Positions 43,659-52,966 of a DNA stretch of 64,000 nucleotides are shown here, piece after piece. Every line of letters starts with the position of its first letter. The stretch's first letter is position 1. The notes under the pieces were generated by a model. It ran no database searches. It was given only the letters and a program-made list of their open reading frames with translations, and was not told the origin of the DNA. The stretch covers positions 160,764 to 224,763 of the forward strand of contig NZ_JAQIVH010000010.1 of NCBI RefSeq assembly GCF_028746185.1. The letters run 5' to 3'. The position numbers were made by a program, and so were the translations under genes. This DNA is from Paenibacillus_E qinlingensis (lineage in GTDB: Bacteria; Bacillota; Bacilli; Paenibacillales; NBRC-103111).

Positions 43659-46600
43659 ATGAACTCTCGACAATCGCATAAACCCCGTGGGAACAAGAAG
43701 AAGGGTTCATTACGCTTTGCTGAAGGTAAACGCACTACAACTGTCGGTCAGACTTCTCGTCAGGCGAAGCAATTTGCCTCTGGCATTATGGGGAAGTATG
43801 GATGGGATCGTCATAATTATTTAGGTATGTTTGCCCTGATTTTTAAGGGGAAAGGTTTGCTGACAGATAAGGAATTAGCATCCATCAAGAACCCGAGTGA
43901 TCGGGCTTGGATTCTGCAATTACAGCTACAGCTCCAAAGCTTGAAACATCCAGAATCAGCACCTCTCATCACGAAACAGCAAACGATTCAGCAAATTCAG
44001 AAGTTAGTGAAACAAAGTGGATATCAATTACCGAAGCAAGCCTTTATAGATGAAAGTCATCAGGATGAAAAAAGTGTTTCCTCTGGACAGATGCCATCAG
44101 CCGTTGATGTACCTGTCAAGAAGAAGAGGGGACGTAAAAGCAAGAAGGCAAAGGAACTAGCAGCCCAAATCCTAGCGGAACAAGAACAAATTAATGCTGC
44201 TAAACGTAATCATACACAGTCTAAACAAGAAACAATTAACGTCGTTAATAAACGTAACTCACCGATTATGCAACGTTCGATGAGGCAGCTCGTTGCTTCG
44301 ATAGGTATGCTAGCACATTCTACAAGCAGCAAGATAAATCAACCGAGCCCTATGGTGAATGGCGTTCAACATACAGGTCAACCAACGAATATTAGCCAGA
44401 AAACAATTAACTTATTATATAAACAAGCTTTGCGTGACAATAAAGATAGCGGTGTAGTCCGTTCAAATGAGCACGATGGACATACAACGGCTAGGGTGAA
44501 TCATGCTAATGTTGCTCAGCATGTGGAAGCCATTCAAAGTGCTTCCGTTTGGCTTGAGCAGTTCCAAGCTGGGAAGTTGAGTTTTGGACGAAATGACGAT
44601 GAGGCAGTTGATGTCCGTTTAACAGGGCAAAATAGGCTGCAATCGAATCCATCCTTTTTCAATGTGGCTAAGTTAATCTTGCAGGAGGTAACGCAAACGC
44701 CACTGAGTCATCGCGGGTTGACACAGCAAAGTTCGCACAACATGAGCGATTCTGAAGTGCCAAGATCAAGCTCTACTGATTCTCAAACCATCGGATTTAG
44801 AAAGTCGATAAAGCTGGGTGAAGGTCCTTTTTCGGAAGAGTCATCGCCAAGTACAGTTCGTTTTATTCGCAGTTTGCTAAGCAAACATGCTGAAGGGCAA
44901 GATGCGCAAGCGAGCAAACGACAACCCGCTGAACGAGATCAAGCGGCAAACGCAATACGCACAGGTAGAAGTAATGCTTCCAATGCGAAGGGCTTTCTTT
45001 CTTCCAGCTTACAGCCAATGGCGATTAATGCTTCAAGCATAACATCACGTTTACCTAGATCTATGCATGCTTCCGCAAGTTCATCTAGTCCTAGTCGTTC
45101 TAGAAATAGAGGAATTGACGCTAGCACGACACAGATTTGGCGTAAGGCAGGTGATCAACAGGAAACTGCTCAGTCACAGCCATCTTCACAAGTGATGCAA
45201 GAGCAAGCGGCATTGATAGAAGTAGTCCAGAAATTACAACAAGAACGTGATGAATTAAAGCAACAGGACGCTGTGTCAAGTCAGTCGCCAGTGATTGAAC
45301 AACTGCGCATTCAACAAGAGCAGCAAGAAGCTCAACTGCGAGTACAACGGGAAGAGTCACAAGAGCAACAAGAAGCACAACAAAGTAGACAAAGAGTAGA
45401 GCAAGAAGCACAACAGGGAACGCAGCAACAGGCGCAACGAGAAGAGTTGCAAGAGCAGCAAGTGATGCAACAACGAGTACAACGGGAAGAGTTACAAGAG
45501 CAGCAAGCGGCGCAACAACGGGTACAACAAGAAGAGTTGCAAGAGCGACAAGAAACGCAACAACGGGTACAACGAGAAGAGTTGCAAGAGCAGCAATTGA
45601 CGCAACAACGGACACAACGAGAAGAGCTAGAGCATCAGGAGACTCATCAACAGTTTGCACAAGCTCAATCGCAGATTTCACAAGAGAATGAGCAAGCTGC
45701 TAATTTAGTGCATGAGCGGGACCGACAAGCATTCCATCAGCGACAAATTAGAGAGAATCCACAAGCATTGCCGGAACTACAAGCAGCGCAATACAACAAT
45801 GAACATGACGTACAACGTGAGTCTCAAGTGAGTCTTGAGCAAGAAGAACCACGCCTTCGGCAACAACAGCAAAAAGAGCAAGCAGAGCATCAAGCTAAGC
45901 AAGAACAACAAATGCAAGATTTGGGCTATGCAGAACCTGTAGTTTTGCAACCAATCGACCAGCCTGAGAAGCGAAAAAGAGGACGACCACGAAAAAATAG
46001 TAATGTCCAAGAGGCAAGTAAAGAAACAACGCATGAAACAATCGTTGGATTCACAGAGAACTTAGTTCCTCCAACTGATGTGCAACCTATAGCTGAGTCG
46101 ACATTTAATTCTGAGACGGTGGGAATGCCAGAGCAGGAAAGTTTAGCTTCCAAACAGGTTGAGGTTGTGACTGCTTATCCAAGTCAGGTGTATAGGAAGC
46201 CTGCGCGTATGGAAAATAGACGTTCAAAGGCTCAGAAAATTCAAAGCAACGAGAGCTGGTTGCAGCAGCTCGTTACCATACAAAGACAACCCTCTTCTAA
46301 TAATGATACTTTCATTAGGAGTACAAATAGTCTAAACAAAGATCGAATGCAAGACATAACGAATAGGGCTTCTGCCCAATTGTCACTTAACGTAGTAAAG
46401 CCTGATCTAGGTACAGATGTGTTGGGTAGATCAATAAGTAAGTTTAGAGATCAGCGATTAAGGGAATCCGCTATAGTTCCTAAGAATACTAGTCGAACGT
46501 TCAACGGAGAGTTACAGCTTGGAAGTAATCGGCTGCACCGTCAGCAGGAGAATCAAAGCGTAGATAGCCGAACCCTACCTATCCAACGAGAGCTGGACAT

Positions 46601-49600
46601 ATCAGAAAGTAAATTGCAACGAGCAATTCCTGAGCAGCCCAAAATGAAGGGGGATGAATTACTTCGTTCTGCTACTACACAAGGCTTGCAAGACGTTAAT
46701 ACAAGACAAGAACCAATAAAGCAAGAAGACCAGAGTCATAGCAATAAACTAGTGGTGAGTGAGAATCGTCCTGCTGGGAAGTTAACCACTGAGATTGCAG
46801 CTAAAATTGCAGCAGCGAGCGTTCGATCTATAGGAACGTTGCTTCCAACACCCATAGAGCAGAAAAACATAGAAAAAAGAGAAGTTGTTCGTCTATTGCG
46901 GACTAGTTTACGCCCATCCCAAATAACCAACAACAGGATGGCAGGTCAACAATCGCCTGGTATACGAGAGGATCAAGCAGGATCAGTTTCTCAGAGGACG
47001 ACTATCAGACAAACCTTAGCCGCTGAAATCGCAGCCAAAGTAGCACAAAGCAGTATGATCTTCGTGAATTCAAGCCAGATTGCGACGGACGGCCCGAAGC
47101 TGCGTCAACGCAGCTTTCGCCAACCAGCTAGTTTAGTTCAAGAGAGTCGCAGTCTGTTTTTAACTGAAACATCGAGGGAGAATAAGCCATACAGTGCTAA
47201 AGGAACAAGTGACATACAGTCTAGTGTCAGTGAACATGCTACGGGTAAACCAACGAATGATACAACGGTTGTTGGGGTAGTTCAATCCGTAAGTCGTACA
47301 CCGCTTGAAATGGTAAGACGAGCTGGACGTCCATCCCGTGTGAATCAGGTGAAAGAGCAGCAGGCTAGTATTCAGCGTAAAATTGACTTAGGAGAGTTCA
47401 TATCTCGAAAACCAACCCTTAGCTCTCACACTCAATTATCTTCAACAAGCAGCGAGGGTGATGAAACGATTTCGCGCTCAACTGGTGCATGGGCGAGAGG
47501 TCAGCTTACGCTTCGGGCCGGACGAATCGAGAATGGCACTGTAACAAGACGAGCAAGCGGATCAGATGATGCGCAGTCATTGGATATGAGTCGTATTGCA
47601 GATCCAGGAAACGTGCAGCGGTTAGCTGATACCGATCGGAAAGACCAGAGACAGCTGAATTTTGATGACAGCTTGGAACCAACAAGTGAACCTGTGGCAG
47701 GGGAAGTAGGAGCACGCACTTCTTCGGTCAGTGAAAATATAAGTTCTACTAATGGAATGCTGGATGCACATATCGAAGAACAGAATTTTAATGCTGCTGC
47801 CCCGATTCAATTGAACCGAACGGATGGAGAGATAGACAATCAACGCAATCAGCCAGCAAGAGAGGTTGTACGTGGGGAGTTTGTACAACGGCCATCTTTT
47901 GGTGAGAATAGCAGACAATCCAAACCGAACAACGGAATGGAACATCCTCTGCAAGCTAGAGGCATAAGCAACTCAGTTCTTGGGGAGCTCGTTCAACGTG
48001 CATTAGGCGTTACGAATGGCATTCAGGTAAGAAGAGCTAATCAATTAGACAATGTTCAATCACATCGCACATCGGGTGAATTAGTGCGTAGCAATTTCGT
48101 GCAAAGATCATCTGAGAACGAAATTAGGCAGAATGCGAGACAAGTTGCTACACGTGAGAATGAAGGACTGATAAACAGAACAGTTGGTTCAGAGTTATCT
48201 GTGCAACGCACTCCTGGAAGAACAACAAGTTTATCTCCGCTTAAGCGATCTGTTGATGTAACAAATCGCCAGATCCTTGGTCAAAATACGATGGAAAGTT
48301 CGAAGCGGATACCAGGTACAGGAAATATCGGTACTGGCAATCTGATTCAACGGGCAAGTGAGACGAGAATTAGGCAATTGATCAATAAAGCATCTTCCCA
48401 GGCTATCAGGCAAGGATTATTGCAAGGTGCTGATGGTGAAGCCTCACCAAAGCATGGAGCAGTGAACTGGTCTGGGGCGCAAGCCGAACATCTTCAGAGA
48501 CGCACAATCGTCGATGGCAGTGAGCGCGCGCCTATGCGGGAAGCACGTGGTTCGGAGAACCGCTTGGAAGCGGAAGGCTTCCAAGTGGATTCGGCGGAGC
48601 AAACCATTAGGGCTATGGTGAGCGCGCAGGTAGAAGCGCAAGCCCTAGAGCCTGCGGCCGCTTCACGGGCCGCAGAGACGGTCTCAGTCGCGCGCGCCGC
48701 ACGTGCGCCGAGAGCTCGCCAGAGCACGAGCATGACACCGCGTGTCATGCCGCTGCTGGCGAGCAGCGCAGGAGCGCTTCGCGCTGCTCCTGCGGGAATG
48801 GCTGCGGCTTCGCCTGCCGCAGCGGAACATCGACTGCCCGCCCGGGGGACGGGCAGTCTCGTGCAGGCGGCTGCCTCTGGCGGAGCAGCCGCAGCAACAG
48901 CTGGCGCGCTAAGCAGCGCCAGCATCACCAACAGCAGCAGCCAAGGCTGGGCTGCTGCTGCCTTAACCAAGCCGCTGCCCACGCAGGTGCAGCGGCTTGC
49001 CAGACCCGGCGGCGGCATGCAAGCCGACATCAACCAAGGCGCGCCAGCGATGAGCGCGCTGATGCAGTCGCGAACGCAGCCGCCGTCCATCGGCGCGAGC
49101 CACCAAGGCGCGCCAGCGATGAGCGCGCCGATGCAGTCGCGAACGCAGCCGCCGTCGATCGGCGCGAGCCACCAAGGCACGCCAGCGATGAGCGTGCCGA
49201 TGCAGTCGCGAACGCAGCCGCCGTCGATCGGCGCGAGCCACCAAGGCACGCCAGCGATGAGCGTGCCGATGCAGTCGCGAACGCAGCCGCCATCGATCGG
49301 CGCGAGCCATCAAGGTACGCCAGCGATGAACGTGCTCCTGCAATCAGCAAGTCAAGAGCATCTCGCTTCTCCACTCAGCATGCTGGAGCATAAACAAGCT
49401 TCATCGAGTCAACTGGCGAATGCACCGCTCGATATGGACTGGCTGCGCACCAAAGCGAGCGCAGACTCTGAACCAACACCAGCAGCACCAGTCGATCAGA
49501 CGCCGCCGGAATTAAGCGAAGAGCAGCTGCAAGAGCTGATTAAACAGCTTCCACAGCTGGATATCGCCAAAATCGCGGACAAAGTGTACCGAGAAATCGA

Positions 49601-49640
49601 GAAAAAGATGAAATTCGAACGGCAACGTCGAGGAATATAA
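43659..49640 (+). CDS. Giant 1993-residue low-complexity eCIS protein with AT-hook-like motifs (tape measure or cargo candidate)
   Basis: I do not recognise a family over most of this protein. Start ATG 43659 has TTAGGGGGA upstream. Residues about 30-100 form a compact segment (QFASGIMGKYGWDRHNYLGMFALIF). Basic AT-hook-like motifs lie at 154-166 (KKKRGRKSKK) and 771-780 (KRKRGRPRKN, with the core RGRP). Residues about 510-757 are a Gln/Glu/Arg coiled-coil-like region with 15-residue repeats (QREELQEQQ-type). Many short IQR/VQR/LQR motifs are scattered along the disordered second half. Four to five 23-residue repeats (GTPAMSVPMQSRTQPPSI-type) lie at about 1792-1890, and the protein ends in a helical SEEQLQELIKQL...IADKVYREIEKKMKFERQRRG tail. 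Bases 48500-49330 are GC-rich. It occupies the slot between tube 2 and LysM. No separate Afp14-like tape measure is seen, so it may be the tape measure, a cargo or an anchor. Confidence 0.7.
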   Translation: MNSRQSHKPRGNKKKGSLRFAEGKRTTTVGQTSRQAKQFASGIMGKYGWDRHNYLGMFALIFKGKGLLTDKELASIKNPSDRAWILQLQLQLQSLKHPESAPLITKQQTIQQIQKLVKQSGYQLPKQAFIDESHQDEKSVSSGQMPSAVDVPVKKKRGRKSKKAKELAAQILAEQEQINAAKRNHTQSKQETINVVNKRNSPIMQRSMRQLVASIGMLAHSTSSKINQPSPMVNGVQHTGQPTNISQKTINLLYKQALRDNKDSGVVRSNEHDGHTTARVNHANVAQHVEAIQSASVWLEQFQAGKLSFGRNDDEAVDVRLTGQNRLQSNPSFFNVAKLILQEVTQTPLSHRGLTQQSSHNMSDSEVPRSSSTDSQTIGFRKSIKLGEGPFSEESSPSTVRFIRSLLSKHAEGQDAQASKRQPAERDQAANAIRTGRSNASNAKGFLSSSLQPMAINASSITSRLPRSMHASASSSSPSRSRNRGIDASTTQIWRKAGDQQETAQSQPSSQVMQEQAALIEVVQKLQQERDELKQQDAVSSQSPVIEQLRIQQEQQEAQLRVQREESQEQQEAQQSRQRVEQEAQQGTQQQAQREELQEQQVMQQRVQREELQEQQAAQQRVQQEELQERQETQQRVQREELQEQQLTQQRTQREELEHQETHQQFAQAQSQISQENEQAANLVHERDRQAFHQRQIRENPQALPELQAAQYNNEHDVQRESQVSLEQEEPRLRQQQQKEQAEHQAKQEQQMQDLGYAEPVVLQPIDQPEKRKRGRPRKNSNVQEASKETTHETIVGFTENLVPPTDVQPIAESTFNSETVGMPEQESLASKQVEVVTAYPSQVYRKPARMENRRSKAQKIQSNESWLQQLVTIQRQPSSNNDTFIRSTNSLNKDRMQDITNRASAQLSLNVVKPDLGTDVLGRSISKFRDQRLRESAIVPKNTSRTFNGELQLGSNRLHRQQENQSVDSRTLPIQRELDISESKLQRAIPEQPKMKGDELLRSATTQGLQDVNTRQEPIKQEDQSHSNKLVVSENRPAGKLTTEIAAKIAAASVRSIGTLLPTPIEQKNIEKREVVRLLRTSLRPSQITNNRMAGQQSPGIREDQAGSVSQRTTIRQTLAAEIAAKVAQSSMIFVNSSQIATDGPKLRQRSFRQPASLVQESRSLFLTETSRENKPYSAKGTSDIQSSVSEHATGKPTNDTTVVGVVQSVSRTPLEMVRRAGRPSRVNQVKEQQASIQRKIDLGEFISRKPTLSSHTQLSSTSSEGDETISRSTGAWARGQLTLRAGRIENGTVTRRASGSDDAQSLDMSRIADPGNVQRLADTDRKDQRQLNFDDSLEPTSEPVAGEVGARTSSVSENISSTNGMLDAHIEEQNFNAAAPIQLNRTDGEIDNQRNQPAREVVRGEFVQRPSFGENSRQSKPNNGMEHPLQARGISNSVLGELVQRALGVTNGIQVRRANQLDNVQSHRTSGELVRSNFVQRSSENEIRQNARQVATRENEGLINRTVGSELSVQRTPGRTTSLSPLKRSVDVTNRQILGQNTMESSKRIPGTGNIGTGNLIQRASETRIRQLINKASSQAIRQGLLQGADGEASPKHGAVNWSGAQAEHLQRRTIVDGSERAPMREARGSENRLEAEGFQVDSAEQTIRAMVSAQVEAQALEPAAASRAAETVSVARAARAPRARQSTSMTPRVMPLLASSAGALRAAPAGMAAASPAAAEHRLPARGTGSLVQAAASGGAAAATAGALSSASITNSSSQGWAAAALTKPLPTQVQRLARPGGGMQADINQGAPAMSALMQSRTQPPSIGASHQGAPAMSAPMQSRTQPPSIGASHQGTPAMSVPMQSRTQPPSIGASHQGTPAMSVPMQSRTQPPSIGASHQGTPAMNVLLQSASQEHLASPLSMLEHKQASSSQLANAPLDMDWLRTKASADSEPTPAAPVDQTPPELSEEQLQELIKQLPQLDIAKIADKVYREIEKKMKFERQRRGI
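49034..49330 (+). repeat. 69-bp in-frame tandem repeats in the giant protein
   Basis: Units begin at 49034, 49103, 49172, 49241 and 49310 (the last degenerate). Each encodes 23 residues (GASHQG-PAMS-PMQSRTQPPSI pattern), and the units are nearly identical in DNA. Confidence 0.85.
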
Positions 49641-49694
49641 GCTTTTATATATAAATTGCACATAGTAAATGGACTATATTTCTCCATAAGGAGT

Positions 49695-49992
49695 GAAGTT
49701 AGTCGATGAAACCGGCTAACTCAATCACTCTATCGGCAATTGTAGTGAAGTTAGTCGATGAAACCGGCTAACTCAATCACTCTATCGGCAATTGTAGTGA
49801 AGTTAGTCGATGAAACCGACTAACTCAATCACTCTATCGGCAATTGTAGTGAACTTAGTCGATGAAACCGGCTAACTCAATCACTCTATCGGCAATTGTA
49901 GTGAAGTTAGTCGATGAAACCGACTAACTCAATCACTCCAGCAGTAATTGTAGTGAACTTAGTCGATAAAACCGACTAACTCCAGCAAGCTA
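49695..49992. repeat. Array 2: six 52-bp tandem repeats with palindromic core
   Basis: Cores start at 49697, 49749, 49801, 49853, 49905 and 49957, an exact 52-bp period. The core resembles array 1 (AGTTAGTCGAT, GAA, ACCGGCTAACT or ACCGACTAACT), and the inter-core GGCAATTG is shared. The array fills the gap between the giant protein and the LysM gene inside the eCIS operon. Confidence 0.9.
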
Positions 49993-50037
49993 CACTCGAT
50001 CTGATATCAATGATTACGGCAGAAAGGACGGATTCCT

Positions 50038-50664
50038 ATGGCGCTTAAGAAAGCAATGATTATTGTACATAAAGGCAGTAAAACAGAAAATGTACAAGTC
50101 ATGTTTAACCCAGGTGAGTATACGATTGACACGAGCAATAACTACGACTGGAAAACAGTGCCGGGTCTGTCCATGCCAATTGCTCAGTTCGTGAGCGGGG
50201 GTACGACAACACTCACCATGGATTTCTTTTTCGATACTTACGAGAAAGGGACGGACGTTCGTCAGTTGACGACAAAGATTTCAGGTCTCCTCGATGTGGA
50301 GAAAGAGATCCATGCACCGCCGCTATGCAGATTCGTATGGGGTTCACTGGATTTTAAGGGAGTTGTCGTCGGTGTAAATCAGCATTTTACGATGTTCCTG
50401 GATACAGGTGTTCCTGTTCGGGCTAAGCTGAAAGTTACATTTAAATCTACGCTAAGCAAGAAAGATCAACTGAAGCAAATTCCACGTCATTCGGCAGATC
50501 GAACGAAATTGAAGATGCTGAACCAAGGGGATCAACTGTGGACGATAGCCGCCACTGAGTATGAGGATCCAACGATGTGGCGAGAAATCGCCAAAGCGAA
50601 TGGGATCGATAATCCAATGAAAGTAGCCACGGGACGCCGCATTTCAGTTCCGAGGTTGGATTAA
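50038..50664 (+). CDS. eCIS LysM baseplate/tube adaptor (Afp7-like)
   Basis: A 208-residue protein. The N-terminal part (VQVMFNPGEYTIDTSNNYDWKTVPG, then TTTLTMDFFFDTY) is the CIS-tube-adaptor type. The C-terminal 50 residues are a LysM domain (LNQGDQLWTIAATEYEDPTMWREIAKANGI...GRRISVP). In Afp and PVC the equivalent protein joins the spike hub to the tube base. The ribosome-binding site is AGAAAGGACG. It is separated from the next gene by four bases. Confidence 0.9.
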   Translation: MALKKAMIIVHKGSKTENVQVMFNPGEYTIDTSNNYDWKTVPGLSMPIAQFVSGGTTTLTMDFFFDTYEKGTDVRQLTTKISGLLDVEKEIHAPPLCRFVWGSLDFKGVVVGVNQHFTMFLDTGVPVRAKLKVTFKSTLSKKDQLKQIPRHSADRTKLKMLNQGDQLWTIAATEYEDPTMWREIAKANGIDNPMKVATGRRISVPRLD

Positions 50665-50668
50665 GCCA

Positions 50669-51757
50669 ATGGCCTTAGATCTGGATACGAGCTCTTTTAC
50701 ATTTGACGACCTGGCCAAAAAATATGGTGATTTTTACGCGCCTTACTACGATATTAAAGTAGATGGCACGAAGCTGTCGGATGATATCGCACTGGATAAT
50801 CTACGCGTGGATACAACGATTGATGGCACGGCAGACTCTTTTTCGTTTCGAATAGCGAATGCGTACGATGTTACGAAGAATGAATTCCAATGGCTATCTA
50901 CTTTCACATTAGGTAAAGCCATTGATATTGGTTTAGGTTATGTAGACAAATTTACGCCTGTGTTTACGGGACAAATTACGTCCGTTGTGGTAGATTTCCC
51001 AGAAGACGGTGCCCCTGGTCTCGTTGTACGTGGGATGGATATTTCTTATCTCATGATGAAAGGGACGAAGTCGCGCTCTTGGAATAAGAAAAAATATAGT
51101 GAGGTCGTTGAAGAAATCGCCAAAACGTATGGCTTCAAAACAAACGTGGATGCCACGACAACGGTGTTTCCGGCACTATCACAGAGTCAGATCAATGACT
51201 ATCACTTCATTCAAAATTTAGCGAATTTAGTTAACTATGATTTCTTCGTTGTGGGGAAAAATTTGTATTTCCGTAAGCCATTAACGGCGATGACAGCCGT
51301 GATGACGCTGGAAATGGGGAAGACGCTCCGCAGTTTAATGATAGATCACAATTTAGCCGAGCAAATTACGGGCGTAACCGTACGAGCTTGGGATAATAAA
51401 GAGTTAAAAGTTATCGAAGGCAAGTCAGCAAGCGTGGCGAAGCTCGGTTCCAACAGCAAAACGGGCAAAGATATTTTAGGTTCAAAAGGTGATTTCATCG
51501 AGCATATGTATACGAATGTTACCTCTGTGGAGGAAGCCAAAAGTTACGCAGATGCGATATTAAATCGCCGTGCAATGAAGCTGGTTAGCGGCAGCGGGGA
51601 ATGTATTGGGATTCCAGAGATTCGCGCCGGGCGCTATATCAAGCTGAGTGGTGTTGGTAAGACGTTCGACCAACCGTACTATATTACGGGAGCGACCCAC
51701 ATTTTCGACGATGAAGGTTATACAACTCGGTTTCAACTGGGAGGGAATGCGGTCTAA
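50669..51757 (+). CDS. Baseplate hub, late-control gpD family (VgrG N-terminal-like)
   Basis: A 362-residue hub protein of the gpD/gp27 type: YAPYYDIKVDGTKLSDDIALDNLRVDTTIDGTADSFSF near the N-terminus, then LVVRGMDISYLMMKGTKSRSW and a C-terminal GRYIKLSGVGKTFDQPYYITGATHIFDDEGYTTRFQLGG. Here hub and spike are separate genes, unlike fused VgrG. The stop overlaps the next start by one base. Confidence 0.88.
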   Translation: MALDLDTSSFTFDDLAKKYGDFYAPYYDIKVDGTKLSDDIALDNLRVDTTIDGTADSFSFRIANAYDVTKNEFQWLSTFTLGKAIDIGLGYVDKFTPVFTGQITSVVVDFPEDGAPGLVVRGMDISYLMMKGTKSRSWNKKKYSEVVEEIAKTYGFKTNVDATTTVFPALSQSQINDYHFIQNLANLVNYDFFVVGKNLYFRKPLTAMTAVMTLEMGKTLRSLMIDHNLAEQITGVTVRAWDNKELKVIEGKSASVAKLGSNSKTGKDILGSKGDFIEHMYTNVTSVEEAKSYADAILNRRAMKLVSGSGECIGIPEIRAGRYIKLSGVGKTFDQPYYITGATHIFDDEGYTTRFQLGGNAV

Positions 51758-52482
51758 TGTTCAAAACTCCCGATATAACAATTGGTGGTATGTCCGATTT
51801 TGCTAGTCAGAAGATTGGCGGCGTCATGGTAGCAGTGGTTACGAATAACACCGATCCTGATAAAATGGGACGTGTGAAGCTTAAATTGCCGATGCAAGAA
51901 ACCGAAACGGAGACAGATTGGGTCCGTATCGCGACGTTAATGGGTGGTAAGGAAATGGGCAGTCTTTTTATCCCGGAGGTTGGGGATGAGGTGCTGGTTG
52001 CCTTCCATTTAGGTGAGCTGCGGATGCCATTTGTGATTGGAATGCTGTGGAATCCGAAGAATATGCCGCCAACACCCGCAGAGAAGAATGATTTGCGTAT
52101 GATTAAAACCAAATCAGGTCATGAGCTGTCATTCAATGATAAGAGCGGAGACGAGAGTATCACGCTGAAAACGAAAAAAGGCCAGATTATTGAACTCAAG
52201 GACAAGGATCAGAGCATTTCGATTACTGACTCCAGTGGGAACAATAAGATTCTGATCAAAGGCGGATCGGCGAATGAAATTTCGGTCGTCAGCCAAACCT
52301 CTAAGATTACCTTGAACGCTAAGGGCGAGGTTGGCATTGAGAGTACGAAGGAAATTAAAATTAAATCTACGCAAATTAACATAGAAGCATCTGCTACCAT
52401 GGCGCTAAAGGCAGGGGCAACACTGGACCTAAAGTCAGATGGAATCATTAACATCAAAGGTAGTATGGTGAAAATTAACTAG
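51757..52482 (+). CDS. Central spike protein (gpV/gp5 type, Afp8-like)
   Basis: A 241-residue spike. The N-terminal OB-fold carries VVTNNTDPDKMGRVKLKLPM and IPEVGDEVLVAFHLGELRMPFVIGMLWN, typical of phage gpV/gp5. The C-terminal half is a repetitive beta-helix stalk (SITLKTKKGQIIELKDKDQSISITDSSG and so on). It forms the membrane-piercing tip; no separate PAAR tip gene was found in the window. Confidence 0.9.
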   Translation: MFKTPDITIGGMSDFASQKIGGVMVAVVTNNTDPDKMGRVKLKLPMQETETETDWVRIATLMGGKEMGSLFIPEVGDEVLVAFHLGELRMPFVIGMLWNPKNMPPTPAEKNDLRMIKTKSGHELSFNDKSGDESITLKTKKGQIIELKDKDQSISITDSSGNNKILIKGGSANEISVVSQTSKITLNAKGEVGIESTKEIKIKSTQINIEASATMALKAGATLDLKSDGIINIKGSMVKIN

Positions 52483-52515
52483 ATTCAAAATCAATTAGCG
52501 AGAGGGCGTGGCGAG

Positions 52516-52917
52516 ATGTCGGAAGCATTTTTGGGACGAGGATGGAAATTCCCGATTCAGGTTGATCCTGCAACAGGAAGAATCCGAATGTCCGAGTATG
52601 AGGAAGACATCGCTGAAGCGATTCGCGTCATTTTGGGCACCACGCAAGGTGAACGTGTTATGCGTCCTTCTTTTGGATGCGGCGTTCAGGAATTTATTTT
52701 CGGTTTAACCGACGATACGACGCTTCATTTGCTGCAAACGAACATTGAAGAAGCCATTCGCAACTGGGAGCCGAGGGTTCACGAGGTTGAAGTGAAAGCT
52801 ATTCCAGAAGCAGATGACCCCGCTAAAGTCATGATTCATATTGCCTATCAGGTACGTACAACGAACAACTTGTTTAACCAAGTTTATCCGTTTTATTTAT
52901 TTGAAGGTTCGAAATAG
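52516..52917 (+). CDS. Baseplate wedge protein gp25 (Afp9-like)
   Basis: A 133-residue GPW/gp25 family lysozyme-like baseplate protein: FLGRGWKFPIQVDPATGRIRMSEYEEDIAEAIRVILGTTQGERVMRPSFGCGVQEFIF. The conserved ERVMRPSFG triggers sheath polymerisation in related systems. It lies 33 bases after the spike gene and before the large wedge genes. Confidence 0.92.
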   Translation: MSEAFLGRGWKFPIQVDPATGRIRMSEYEEDIAEAIRVILGTTQGERVMRPSFGCGVQEFIFGLTDDTTLHLLQTNIEEAIRNWEPRVHEVEVKAIPEADDPAKVMIHIAYQVRTTNNLFNQVYPFYLFEGSK

Positions 52918-52966
52918 AAAGAGGATGCGGAAGCGATGACGATACGTGCAGAGAGGAGGTGGAGCT

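Noticed and set aside
48494..49249. 251-codon minus-strand ORF opposite the giant protein
   Set aside because: It is a GC-rich shadow of the repeats in the real plus-strand gene and has no ribosome-binding site or domain.
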